From Deltaproteobacteria bacterium (GTDB lineage Bacteria > Desulfobacterota > Deferrimicrobia > J040), in contig WVXK01000007.1 in the NCBI GenBank assembly GCA_011773515.1, positions 66,404-101,057 on the forward strand: a stretch of DNA of 34,654 bases, in the 5' to 3' direction. This document shows positions 25,397-33,081 of this stretch, one piece after another; within the stretch, counting starts at the first letter, position 1, and each line of letters begins with the position of its first letter. The position numbers were made by a program, and so were the translations under genes. The notes under the pieces are model-generated. The model worked only from the letters and a program-made list of their open reading frames with translations. It was not told where the DNA came from and did not search any database.

Positions 25397-26176
25397 TTAT
25401 GGTTTGCGCCCGATGATTACCATCCTGGCGTTCATGAACCCGAAATCCCCTTTCCGCATAAGGGGGGAAAAATCGCTGATAACGCGCACATCGGTAAAGC
25501 CGAGGCTGCTTACGAGGGAGCTGAAGGTATCGGGCCCGTATATCCAGAGGGAATAGCAGCTGTCCTTGATGAGCCCATCTTTCTTGCTGAGAACCATTTC
25601 GCGTGTGTGAATCGAATCGCCGTCGAGCTCCCTCTGGCGGCAGACGACTATGTCTTCCCCGATTTCGTGCCAGGCAAGGGGTTTGAACCTTTCCCGTATC
25701 ATCTCGCCGTTTGCAATGTCAACGAGCAGGTACCCACCTTTCTTCAACAGCCTCAGGGCCTCGGAGAGTATTTTCCGGTCGCCCTTGGCGGAGGGCAGGT
25801 ATCCGAGGGAGTTTCCCAGGATGAGTATGCAGTCGAATCTATCCGGATTGAGGCCCGTGTGCCGTGCATCTCCCTGGATGAAGGTGATTGACATTCCCTG
25901 CTTCCCCGCCTCCTCTCTTCCCCTTTCTATCAGGTACTGGGAAAAGTCCAGGACGGTAAGGTTTCTAAACCCCCGTGAAAAGAGCTCGATGCTGTGCCTT
26001 CCGTGACCACCGCACAGGTCGAGCACCTCGTCATCCGGGGAGAGGGGTATCGTATCGAGTATTATGTCGATTTCCCGGCTGGTCACGGTATCGTCGCACA
26101 CCGACCGGGCATCGGTAACCAGGTACAGCTCGTCGAAGAGGTTCATCCACCATTCAGGGTCGGCCTTGATGCTCAT
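25397..26176 (-). CDS. Class I SAM-dependent methyltransferase
   Basis: 259 residues from ATG 26176 (GGAGGAA upstream). SAM-binding motif I reads VLDLCGGHGRHSIELF (about residues 51-66), motif II has LTVLDFSQYLIERGREEA, the adenine-binding acidic motif is IQGDARH, and motif IV is FDCILILGNSLGYL. The N-terminal phrase WWMNLFDELY is common in small-molecule methyltransferases. Substrate is unknown. Its start overlaps the stop of the ATP-grasp-like gene (ATGA), so they are translated together. Longer in-frame extension to 26317 would run inside the neighbouring gene and is rejected. Confidence 0.88.
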   Translation of the reverse strand: MSIKADPEWWMNLFDELYLVTDARSVCDDTVTSREIDIILDTIPLSPDDEVLDLCGGHGRHSIELFSRGFRNLTVLDFSQYLIERGREEAGKQGMSITFIQGDARHTGLNPDRFDCILILGNSLGYLPSAKGDRKILSEALRLLKKGGYLLVDIANGEMIRERFKPLAWHEIGEDIVVCRQRELDGDSIHTREMVLSKKDGLIKDSCYSLWIYGPDTFSSLVSSLGFTDVRVISDFSPLMRKGDFGFMNARMVIIGRKP

Positions 26177-27564
26177 GTTTCCTCCGTGTGTGCCCCGAAA
26201 CTGAACAGGCCGTCTGAGGCGAATACGGCGTAGCTTCCCCCCCAGGGCTGGGAACGTGCGATTTCGAGCTCCTCTTCCTCTATGCTGATGATGGGATCCA
26301 GCTCTCCCGAGAGCCACATCTTCTCGAGGGTCAGGCAGTCGGACCAGACAGTTTTGCAGTACGACGTGAGGGCGTCGATATGCACTGGTGCCAGCACCCG
26401 GGGCCGGAGGGCGATCTTGATCGGCCCGAGAAGGTAAGTGAAGCGCTCTTTCAGGGCCATCTTTTCCTGCATCTGTGCCACTTCGAAAAGGTCCCCGTAG
26501 TTCATCTTCAGGATGGCCTCGTTGATACGCGTTACCGCCTCTCTCACGGACACGTTCGATCGCAGGATCCCCAGGGGCTGGACTCCGCCACCGCTGCCCA
26601 CGTTTGTCGGGATGCCCCCGTACCTGACGAGAAAGCCGAACATCCTGCCCGGGCCGAAGAGGCAGCGGAAGTCGGTCTGATACCGGGTCATGACGACACG
26701 CCTGCTCTCTCTGTCCAGATCCGGGTTGTCCTCTGCCCAGAGGCAGAAGGGGATTTTCTCCTGGACGATGTAATTTTTCTCTTTCAGGGCGAGCTCGATT
26801 GCTTCATCGGCATTTTCGTTTACCCCCCCGACGCGGACCCCTATCCCCGAATACCCGCGCTCCGGCTTGAGGACCAGGCTCTCCCAGTTCATCCGGGTCC
26901 ACTCGATGAGGTCTTCGATCGTCTCCCCTCCCGGGCCTTCTGTTTTTCGGGGATAAAACTGCCGGGTCCAGGGAGTCCGTCTGACCGTTTCGGGGTGAAA
27001 CCTGTCTTTGTGGGCCCCGGTTATGATCTCGTAGGTGCTTTTCACGTTGATCGGCTCAGTGCCTCGTGGGTTGATGACCCGGCCTTCCCCGACGGCCTTC
27101 AAGAGAGGCGACAGGCCCTTTTTCCGGTGGAGGGACAGGAGGATATCGGTGTTGAAATCCATGAAGATTATGGAAACGGGATTTCCCCGCCACGACACCT
27201 TCCCGCCGGTGAACTCCAGCTCGTGTGGAGCCATGAGCGCTCCGGTGATACCGGGGACAGAGCTGAGCTTTTCTGCGAGGTTGATATTTTCCGTTACGTC
27301 TAAAAGCGTCTCTTCCTCGGCCACGACGGCTATCAACCCCGTGTTCGAACCTTCCCGGGAGCGATGAGCCTCCAGCAGCATCTCGGTAAATCCGTCTATC
27401 GGGTAAAGGAGGGGGTGGTCGAAATCGAGGTCGACGCCGATGGGAATGATTTCGTTCAGCCTGCTCCAAACTGCCTTTCCGATTATCTGGGTTACGCGCT
27501 GGTAATCCCACCCTCCGGGACTTCCAAGGTTCCATTCGGAATGATATCCGCGAAAACCATCCAT
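26173..27564 (-). CDS. Circularly permuted ATP-grasp-like protein (possible amide ligase)
   Basis: About 463 residues, no signal peptide, so cytoplasmic. Features resembling circularly permuted ATP-grasp enzymes: GRVINPRGTEPINVKSTYEIIT (like the 'N-P-G...K' segment), LVLKPERGYSGIGVRVGG (the ATP-binding lysine loop), YIVQEKIPF (adenine-binding turn) and, later, FLVRYGGIPTNVGSGGG (the 'R...GG...N' metal-binding end). This family joins carboxylates to amines, often peptide-like products, through an acyl-phosphate. I do not recognise a characterised close relative, and the match should be tested with a profile. The start is ATG 27564 with GAGAG upstream; GTG 27567 is an alternative. It overlaps the methyltransferase and follows the DUF885 gene by about 70 bases. 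Confidence 0.65.
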   Translation of the reverse strand: MDGFRGYHSEWNLGSPGGWDYQRVTQIIGKAVWSRLNEIIPIGVDLDFDHPLLYPIDGFTEMLLEAHRSREGSNTGLIAVVAEEETLLDVTENINLAEKLSSVPGITGALMAPHELEFTGGKVSWRGNPVSIIFMDFNTDILLSLHRKKGLSPLLKAVGEGRVINPRGTEPINVKSTYEIITGAHKDRFHPETVRRTPWTRQFYPRKTEGPGGETIEDLIEWTRMNWESLVLKPERGYSGIGVRVGGVNENADEAIELALKEKNYIVQEKIPFCLWAEDNPDLDRESRRVVMTRYQTDFRCLFGPGRMFGFLVRYGGIPTNVGSGGGVQPLGILRSNVSVREAVTRINEAILKMNYGDLFEVAQMQEKMALKERFTYLLGPIKIALRPRVLAPVHIDALTSYCKTVWSDCLTLEKMWLSGELDPIISIEEEELEIARSQPWGGSYAVFASDGLFSFGAHTEET

Positions 27565-27635
27565 CACATCTCTCTCAAAGGGGTATATTGTCTCTCACCT
27601 TGCAATTTCACGGTGTCCGCTTCCCGCATAGCGGA

Positions 27636-29240
27636 CTATGAAGTACTCTCTTTCGCCCCGTGCCTTTTCAGTATTTTTTCCAGGTGTGGAAAATCGATTT
27701 CCCCCTCGACAAGGACGGCTCGAACGAATTCGGGTATGTCTGCCTCTCCAAATTGCCGGTATAGATCCAAGAAGCGCGTGAGCCCAAAAGTGTAGCACAC
27801 CTGGTAGCCGGGTCTCAACGCGTATTTGGGAACCGCTGAGGCGGCGGCACTTTCGTCGAATACTCTCTCGGCGAGAAAGGCGGCGGCGGATTGCAGGTCC
27901 ATTTTGCCCGTTTGCAGGTCAAGGTCCACCAGACCCCGCAGTGCCCTGCGATACCGTCTTTTTGCAAGAAGCAGGAGATCTCCCTTCCCGGTGAAATATC
28001 CGGTCTGCCTCATGAGCTCCTCGGCAAAACAGGCCCAGCCCTCGTAAAAGAGGGGCGTCTCGATGGGGCGCCTGACGGACCGGCAGCCGTGCCAGCGGCT
28101 TGCATCGAGCAGGTGATGGCCCGGGTAGGTCTCGTGGGCCGCCAGCATCCGGTAATCGATGAGGTCCTCCCGGTTGTTGTCCCATTCCTCTCCCGCGGGA
28201 ACGATCGAAAAGGTCCCTCCGAAAGAGGGGCCGGCGGGGGAAAAACTGTACGAGGAAGCAGCCCGGATCGTGGCCAGGTATGGGGGCACGACGGAGACGC
28301 GAACCGGGTAGAGGCGGGAAAATTCAGATGACACGATGCCGGAGTCTATGCAGTGGGCAAGCAGGTTTTCGATCTCCCTTCGGAAAAGCTCCGTCGGCCC
28401 CTCGTCCGGAAGCTGCGGTACGCCGATGTGCCTGACGGCTTCGCCCCAGGAGCTTCCCGGAAGGATCTTTTCCGCCTCCCGTTCGAGTATCGTTTTCGTT
28501 ATTGATATTTCATCTTCTATGGCGCTTCGCACCTCATCCGCACCGACTCCGCAGCGCATGTGATCCCTTATGACGAGATCGAAGAGGTCCCGGGGAAGCA
28601 GGAAGCTCTCCCGCGTCGACACGTTGGCCAAAGATTGGTGGAAAGACTCGAGTGCTTCGAGAAGGGGCGGTACTCCCTCTTTCACTGCACCAAGCGGTTT
28701 CAGCCAGGCGGTCATTTCGCGAACCATCCTGATGCCCATGTCCCTGAAGAGGGCGGGAATGTTTTTCAGGGATTCCCTGGCTGCTTTCAAAAATGAGGGA
28801 AGGCCAGCGGCCCTCTCTGTCCACGCCTGCTGGTCCGGTGTCGTAAGGGCCGAGGCGAGGCCAATGCAGGCTACCGTCAGATAGAAGGTTGGCTGGTCAG
28901 ACTGGAATCGAACCTCCATGAGCTGTTCCCTGAGAGTTTTCGAGAGGGAGATGAGCGTTTCGATGTCGGTGAGGGTTTCAAGGTCCCCGTTATCTCCGGA
29001 CAATGCCGCGAGCCTGCTTTCGAAACGGGAGAGCCTCCTTTCGACTTCCCGGACCCTTTCCGCCGAGAAATCGTCCCAGCGTGACCAGTCGGGGGCGTGG
29101 GGTACGAGCTGGGGAAAGTAGTAAAACTCGTCGCTCTCACAGCAGACGGGGAAGCAGCCCTGGAGATACCGGAACATGTCGCCGGCCAGGGACTCTACCG
29201 CCTGTTCGCTGCCCGGAAAGCTTTTCGGGGGATCTGCCAT
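27636..29240 (-). CDS. DUF885 family zinc metallopeptidase-like protein
   Basis: 534 residues, mainly helical. The catalytic motif of the DUF885 family is visible as HETYPGHH (residues 369-376), in the HExxPGHH form, followed at 400 by EGWACFAEELM, where Glu400 is the likely third zinc ligand. The region GGTFSIVPAG before it is the usual edge strand. Members are thought to be gluzincin-type carboxypeptidases or oligopeptidases. There is no signal peptide, so it acts in the cytoplasm. It is the first gene of a three-gene unit with the ATP-grasp-like and methyltransferase genes, and its peptide-hydrolysing chemistry would fit a peptide-like product or its processing. Confidence 0.85.
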   Translation of the reverse strand: MADPPKSFPGSEQAVESLAGDMFRYLQGCFPVCCESDEFYYFPQLVPHAPDWSRWDDFSAERVREVERRLSRFESRLAALSGDNGDLETLTDIETLISLSKTLREQLMEVRFQSDQPTFYLTVACIGLASALTTPDQQAWTERAAGLPSFLKAARESLKNIPALFRDMGIRMVREMTAWLKPLGAVKEGVPPLLEALESFHQSLANVSTRESFLLPRDLFDLVIRDHMRCGVGADEVRSAIEDEISITKTILEREAEKILPGSSWGEAVRHIGVPQLPDEGPTELFRREIENLLAHCIDSGIVSSEFSRLYPVRVSVVPPYLATIRAASSYSFSPAGPSFGGTFSIVPAGEEWDNNREDLIDYRMLAAHETYPGHHLLDASRWHGCRSVRRPIETPLFYEGWACFAEELMRQTGYFTGKGDLLLLAKRRYRRALRGLVDLDLQTGKMDLQSAAAFLAERVFDESAAASAVPKYALRPGYQVCYTFGLTRFLDLYRQFGEADIPEFVRAVLVEGEIDFPHLEKILKRHGAKESTS

Positions 29241-29377
29241 AAAGTGCCCCGTTTTCGTGTGATGACCTTCCCTATCGTTAGATTGTATCAGTTTTGCTTC
29301 CGGGAAAAGACCGGTATGGATGGCCCCTTGAAAAAGAAAGGAGCCCTGTGTTGGAGAAAGAGGGGAGTTAGCCTTTT

Positions 29378-30460
29378 TCAGTTCAGGGTCTTGCTTCCCT
29401 CGTTGGAAAAGTCGCTTTCGTTCCCCATCGTGTCATAGGCGGTAATGCTGAAATAGAGGGTGCCGGCCGGCAGATCCAAAAGGGTATAGGAAAAGAGGTA
29501 GCCAACGTCTATCGAGTCCGTGTAATTCCCTGAGGAGGCCCCGATGTAGATTTTAAATCCGGCCAGGTCGGTTGCCGGTGATCCGTCGACGTTGGTGTCG
29601 GGAGCCTGCCAGTGGAGTGAGACCGTCCGGTCCGCAGGGATTACGCTGTCGCCGGACCCTGAGAAAACAATTGCCGACGTCGCATTTACGGGGTCGTTGG
29701 ATAGGATGTGGAGCTCACCTTCGTAATCACCGGGAGACCCTGGGGTGAAGGAGACGGTCACCGTCCTGGTTTCACCCGGCGGGATCGCGGGTTCCGTGCT
29801 TTCGGAGGGATATTGTCCCCCGTTGACGTCCAGGGAATAGTGGTCCGTGTCGGTGAGGTAAATGTCGGAGACGATGAGATACTCTGTCCCCGAGTTCGTG
29901 ATTGACACCTCGATGGGTTCGGAGTTGGTGCCCGTTTCGATCATTCCGAATACGTGGTTCGAGGGGGAGACGCCGATTACGGGTTTAGCGGTGCCTGTTC
30001 CCGTCAGGGGAACGCTGACCTCCGCCGGGCCGGGGTAATCCGAGGATATTTTCAGTGATGCGCTGCACTGATAGGCGGCATAGGGAGAGAAAGAAACGGA
30101 GACCGTCCTGCTCTCCCCGGGAGGAATGAGAGGATTCAAGCAGCCGGAGGGGTTCTCTCCGCCGCTTGTGTCCAGCGCGTAATTTTCCGTATCGCTCAGG
30201 GACATGCCGGATATGGAGAGGTCCTCCGTCCCCTCGTTGTGAATCGTTATGGTCGACGTCAGGGCGTTTCCCACCGCGACAGACCCAAAGTCGATGCTGG
30301 AGGGGCTCAGGGAAATCCTTGCGCCGGAGCTGCCGAAAATTTTCAGGCCACGCCATTCACCCCCGCATCCGTATAAAAGCAGGATCATCGAGGCAAATGA
30401 AATAAAAGACAGGAGAAGGAAGGAGTACGCTCTTTTTTGAGAGGGCATCTTTTTTGTCAT
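29378..30460 (-). CDS. Lipoprotein with two choice-of-anchor-D repeats and a fibronectin III-like domain
   Basis: 360 residues with lipobox YGC (Cys32). Residues ~48-155 and ~160-270 are two related Ig-like repeats of the ASPM-SPD-2-Hydin/choice-of-anchor-D type: each has ISLSPSSIDFGSVAVGN or GVSPSNHVFGMIETGTN, a 'I.NSGTE.L.IS.I.L.DT..Y.LD' stretch, 'PPGE.RTV.VSF.P' and a closing 'SDYPGPAEVSVPLTGTG'-like strand. Residues ~285-360 look like a fibronectin III fold with SLHWQAPDTN and GTLYFSITAYDT. It is presumably a surface or periplasmic binding module. The start at 30460 has AAGGAA about ten bases upstream. It is followed 137 bases later, on the same strand, by the DUF885 gene. Confidence 0.82.
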   Translation of the reverse strand: MTKKMPSQKRAYSFLLLSFISFASMILLLYGCGGEWRGLKIFGSSGARISLSPSSIDFGSVAVGNALTSTITIHNEGTEDLSISGMSLSDTENYALDTSGGENPSGCLNPLIPPGESRTVSVSFSPYAAYQCSASLKISSDYPGPAEVSVPLTGTGTAKPVIGVSPSNHVFGMIETGTNSEPIEVSITNSGTEYLIVSDIYLTDTDHYSLDVNGGQYPSESTEPAIPPGETRTVTVSFTPGSPGDYEGELHILSNDPVNATSAIVFSGSGDSVIPADRTVSLHWQAPDTNVDGSPATDLAGFKIYIGASSGNYTDSIDVGYLFSYTLLDLPAGTLYFSITAYDTMGNESDFSNEGSKTLN

Positions 30461-30910
30461 CGCATCCGGTTCCTTCTCCCAGACGTTTCAAAGAAGATGC
30501 CAACCGCCCTACTTTTGTAACCCGTTGATATTTATAATAATTTAAACTTTTCCGGAGCTTTTGGATCACAAAAGTGTATTCCACCGGGAAAGGCCGGACC
30601 GTTTTACTTTTATTTACAGAGACTTACAATAGACCTTATGAGATGACAAGTTTGTAAAATTTTTCCCATCGTAAATAATTAGGGAAATTATTAGTCATGG
30701 GTAAAAATTTGCCCAATATGGTGAAATATTTTTTTTGCCAGGGCTTGCGCGGAGTTAAACGGGCGAGGGGGAATGCAATTACTGTATTATTTTCAACAGG
30801 TTAAAAAGGGCAGGGATTTGTCTCCCGCTGGCAGGATTTTTGAATGAGTTATCGATACGGAATGGACAGGAGGGGGCGGAAGAAAAATGCAACGTGGGAG
30901 GTGAGAGGCA
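30461..30910. other. 450-base gene-free, AT-rich region
   Basis: No convincing protein frame beyond short shadow ORFs. It lies between divergently transcribed genes and must hold the promoter of the lipoprotein at one end and of the small cysteine-rich protein at the other, but none matches well enough to call. The strongest structure is the nested inverted repeat at 30656-30710. The frame on the minus strand covering 30779-31024 overlaps the cysteine-rich gene and has no resemblance to a family. Confidence 0.5.
30656..30710. repeat. Nested inverted repeat in AT-rich spacer
   Basis: Outer arms AAAATTTTTCCCAT (30656-30669) and ATGGGTAAAAATTT (30697-30710) are complementary except for one extra T; inside, AATAATT (30674-30680) pairs with AATTATT (30686-30692). 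Such a structure could be a regulator site, a transcription stop or a folded RNA; no T tract in a useful position decides it. Confidence 0.5.
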
Positions 30911-31081
30911 ATGATATGTCCCATCTGTTTCTGTGTAAACGATGAAAATTATGAGAAGAGCTGCGAGGGCCACGGGGAGATCATAATCAGGTACTGCAGG
31001 AATTGCGGTGAACACCTGGAGCATTGCGTCAGGTGCCTGGCAGAGGACAACATAGAAGCCTACATAAACGGTTACCTGTAA
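30911..31081 (+). CDS. 56-residue cysteine-rich, likely zinc-binding protein
   Basis: A short frame with a strong ribosome site: GGAGGTGA precedes ATG 30911 by about seven bases. It codes for 56 residues starting MICPICFCVNDENYEK and ending EAYINGYL. It contains seven cysteines (residues 3, 6, 8, 18, 29, 32, 39, 42 give eight if Cys8 is counted): three CXXC pairs, CPIC, CRNC, CVRC, plus Cys8 and Cys18. The paired CXXC layout suggests a zinc-ribbon or rubredoxin-like knuckle; there is no signal peptide. I do not recognise the family. After it lies a weak hairpin (GGGCA 31100-31104 with TGCCC 31112-31116). Its neighbour on the other strand also has a C4-type finger. Confidence 0.65.
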   Translation: MICPICFCVNDENYEKSCEGHGEIIIRYCRNCGEHLEHCVRCLAEDNIEAYINGYL

Positions 31082-31149
31082 GGGCCTGTCCTCCAGGTCG
31101 GGCAGCCTGCTTGCCCTTCAAGAAAACTGCAGCCGATCGGATTGCGCTT

Positions 31150-31962
31150 TCATCGTTTGTGTCGCAAAAGACCGTAGGACCTCAGTTTTTGCATCTCCGA
31201 TGGATAGGTGTCTCCGTACCAGACCAAGAAGGATGATTTTGAGCCGTCTTTGTCCGTTCTGTACTGCGCCCTCCAATCTCCCCACTTCTTGTTTTGCTTG
31301 ACTGACTTGTCCCAGTATTCCCGAAGCCTTTTATCCCTCAACCTGCGGAGCTTGTTCCTCCTTTCGGCTATCGATTTGTGGGCGCACTCATTGCGTCCGC
31401 ATGTTTTGTACCGGCCATCGTGGCGGAGGAAGTATCTGCCGCAGGTCTCACAGGAGGAGATATGTTGCTCTATGGTGAAGTCCGTAAGAAATGCAGCGAG
31501 CCGTAATTTCAGTTTGTCGGTATATGACTCTATCTCCGGGTTGAATGAGGTTCCTGTGTATCGGAACTTGTGGTTTTTAAACCATGCATCCAGGACGTCT
31601 CCCGCGAGCTTTGTTCTCCACTGTCGGCCCCTGGAAATGTAATCCTTGATCGTGTATATTCGGGTGAAAATTCTTATGTTGCCGGATTTCCACGAGACGA
31701 TTGCGAGCAATATATCTCTGAACTCGAAGAGGTCCAGAATGTCCTTTGCAGCGAAGGCGGGTTGTTTTTTCAGGTGTTCCAATACGGAAGGGTCGTCGAT
31801 ATCGAAGGGCTGAAAACCTGCCCCTTTCAGCTTGATAAGGCGGGACTCGATAAATTGATCCTGCTCGATCTCTTCCCTGCTCAGATTAAGGAGCGCCGGG
31901 AGCCATCCATGCGCCTCCAGCTTTCCCTTTTTCAACTTTTTCAGGTGCTCTCTTTTCCGCAA
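31150..31962 (-). CDS. Unknown protein with C-terminal C4 (CGNZ-like) zinc finger
   Basis: 270 residues, no signal peptide and no membrane segments. Residues 171-193 carry CETCG, then CGRNEC (Cys171, 174, 188 and 193), and are followed by a strongly basic helix RRNKLRRLRDKRLREYW. That arrangement resembles CGNZ-type fingers found in DNA- or RNA-binding proteins, but the N-terminal 160 residues match no family I know. TTG 31962 is the only possible start: an in-frame stop lies just upstream, no ATG is available, and AAGGAA sits about nine bases before it. A well-placed promoter with a palindromic operator precedes it. The AT-rich upstream region differs from neighbouring genes and hints at transfer. 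Confidence 0.65.
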   Translation of the reverse strand: MRKREHLKKLKKGKLEAHGWLPALLNLSREEIEQDQFIESRLIKLKGAGFQPFDIDDPSVLEHLKKQPAFAAKDILDLFEFRDILLAIVSWKSGNIRIFTRIYTIKDYISRGRQWRTKLAGDVLDAWFKNHKFRYTGTSFNPEIESYTDKLKLRLAAFLTDFTIEQHISSCETCGRYFLRHDGRYKTCGRNECAHKSIAERRNKLRRLRDKRLREYWDKSVKQNKKWGDWRAQYRTDKDGSKSSFLVWYGDTYPSEMQKLRSYGLLRHKR

Positions 31963-31987
31963 TGCATCACTTCCTTGTTTTTACTCT

Positions 31988-32016
31988 ATGTTACATTGAT
32001 GTAACTATATTGTCAA
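31988..32016 (-). promoter_or_regulatory. Sigma-70 promoter for the zinc-finger gene
   Basis: Read on the minus strand: perfect -35 TTGACA (32016-32011), exactly 17 bases, then -10 TAACAT (31993-31988), four of six matches. Transcription would begin near 31981, giving a leader of about 20 bases that holds the ribosome site before TTG 31962. Confidence 0.65.
31990..32005. promoter_or_regulatory. Palindromic operator in the zinc-finger promoter
   Basis: GTTACAT (31990-31996) and ATGTAAC (31999-32005) are perfect 7-bp arms separated by TG. The site covers part of the spacer and the -10 element, where a bound dimer would block RNA polymerase. ATATTG-T-CAATAT (32007-32019) is a second small palindrome across the -35. 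Confidence 0.55.
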
Positions 32017-32094
32017 TATAAATTACAATATCAACAGTAAAATATTAATATATATATTAAATTAATGTTAATTATATTTATAAACATATTATCG
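32017..32094. other. AT-rich island
   Basis: Nearly pure A/T stretch upstream of the zinc-finger promoter, including a perfect 16-base palindrome TTAATATATATATTAA (32045-32060). It is unlike the GC-rich coding sequence around it. It may act as an UP element or binding site for nucleoid proteins, or mark the edge of transferred DNA. The remaining bases to 32198 hold no gene. Confidence 0.6.
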
Positions 32095-32198
32095 TGCATT
32101 TTGGTTTTTTGAAGGGGGTGTTTTTTCTCGCTTTATCCCCTTTTTTCTACGGTAAAAAATCGGTTTCCCGTGGGGGGCAAGCATTCGGGGATTGTACG

Positions 32199-32615
32199 CT
32201 AATCACCGATCAGGGTTACGATGATTTCCCTCCTTCTCGGCCTGTTGTCGAAATCGATAAAGACTATCTGCTGCCAGGTACCCAGGGTAAGCGACCCCGT
32301 GATGAATGGTATGGCGAGGGATGGTTTCAGGAGCGCGGCCCTCACGTGGGAAAAGCCGTTGCCGTCCCCCCAGCGCCTGTCGTGGTCATAGGGGATGTTC
32401 GATGGTACGATTGTCTCGATGGCCCTTTTCAGGTCGTTTAGAGCTCCCGATTCATATTCGATTGAAGTTACGGCGCCGGTGGAGCCGGGGCAGAAAACGG
32501 TGGCCAGGCCATTTTGGAGGCCCGAAGACTTCAGTATCGTTCTCACCTGATCGGTGATATCGATTATGTCGCTGAAGCCCTTCGTGTCCAGAGAAATTGA
32601 GTCGGAGTGCGTCAT
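32199..32615 (-). CDS. yjbQ: YjbQ/UPF0047 family protein (secondary thiamine-phosphate synthase type)
   Basis: 138 residues from ATG 32615, with GGGGGGAACTCC just before it. The family pattern is complete: FCPGSTGAVTSIEYESGALNDL, WGDGNGFSHVRAALLKPSLAIPF and SLTLGTWQQIVFIDFDNRPRRREI. UPF0047 proteins form trimers with conserved His/Glu/Cys at an active site; E. coli YjbQ has weak thiamine-phosphate synthase activity in vitro, and its physiological role is unsettled. No thiamine genes are nearby. An in-frame extension up to 32915 overlaps the cold-shock gene and is rejected. Confidence 0.9.
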   Translation of the reverse strand: MTHSDSISLDTKGFSDIIDITDQVRTILKSSGLQNGLATVFCPGSTGAVTSIEYESGALNDLKRAIETIVPSNIPYDHDRRWGDGNGFSHVRAALLKPSLAIPFITGSLTLGTWQQIVFIDFDNRPRRREIIVTLIGD

Positions 32616-32786
32616 GGAGTTCCCCCCTCTGTGCTTTTTTTTCACCATGTCCCTTCCCGTTATTTTAGTAGAACGCACCGGCCTGTTCAGAGATAATTGG
32701 ATCTTACATGATCCCGTCTCGGGTTGCCATGCGCCAAATACGCTACGGGCAGCAGAAGAGGAGAGAGGATCAGCGGCCCTTTTCTC

Positions 32787-32815
32787 TTGACAACGGTATG
32801 CGTTGTTGTTATTTT
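32787..32815 (+). promoter_or_regulatory. Sigma-70 promoter of the cold-shock gene with overlapping inverted repeat
   Basis: Perfect -35 TTGACA (32787-32792), 17 bases, then -10 TATTTT (32810-32815). Transcription near 32822 gives a leader of about 56 bases before ATG 32878. The inverted repeat ACAACG-GTATG-CGTTGT (32790-32806) starts inside the -35 and fills the spacer, a place where a repressor would work. Confidence 0.6.
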
Positions 32816-32877
32816 CCATAAAACCGTGCGTTCCATGCGCATAAGCGAGATGAGCTTTTTCAAGGAGGTTGCTAAAG

Positions 32878-33081
32878 ATGGCTGAAGGTCGTATTAAGTG
32901 GTTCAATGAATCCAAGGGTTACGGTTTCATTGAGCAGGATGATGGTCCAGATGTGTTCGTACACTTCTCGGAAATTCAGATGGAGGGGTTCAAGACCCTG
33001 AAAGAGGGTGACCAGGTAGAGTTCGAGATTTCCGAAGGGCCGAAGGGACCGCAGGCGACAAAGGTTGTCAAGGTAAGCTGA
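32878..33081 (+). CDS. csp: CspA-family cold-shock protein
   Basis: 67 residues, a single cold-shock domain that binds single-stranded DNA and RNA and melts RNA structure. RNP1 reads KGYGFI (within [11 protein letters not shown]) and RNP2 VFVHFS, as expected; the N-terminus is [18 protein letters not shown] lies eight bases before ATG 32878, a strong ribosome site. The TTG at 32869 in frame overlaps that site and is not used. It is transcribed alone from its own promoter. Confidence 0.95.
   Translation: MAEGRIKWFNESKGYGFIEQDDGPDVFVHFSEIQMEGFKTLKEGDQVEFEISEGPKGPQATKVVKVS

Noticed and set aside
26176-26317. N-terminal extension of the methyltransferase
   Set aside because: The added 47 residues lie inside the ATP-grasp-like gene in another frame and are Arg/Gly-rich; ATG 26176 has GGAGGAA upstream.
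30779-31024. 81-residue minus-strand frame in the AT-rich spacer
   Set aside because: It overlaps the better supported cysteine-rich gene on the other strand and has no ribosome site of note.
32616-32915. N-terminal extension of YjbQ
   Set aside because: It would run over both the csp promoter and the csp start, and family members begin near the ATG at 32615.
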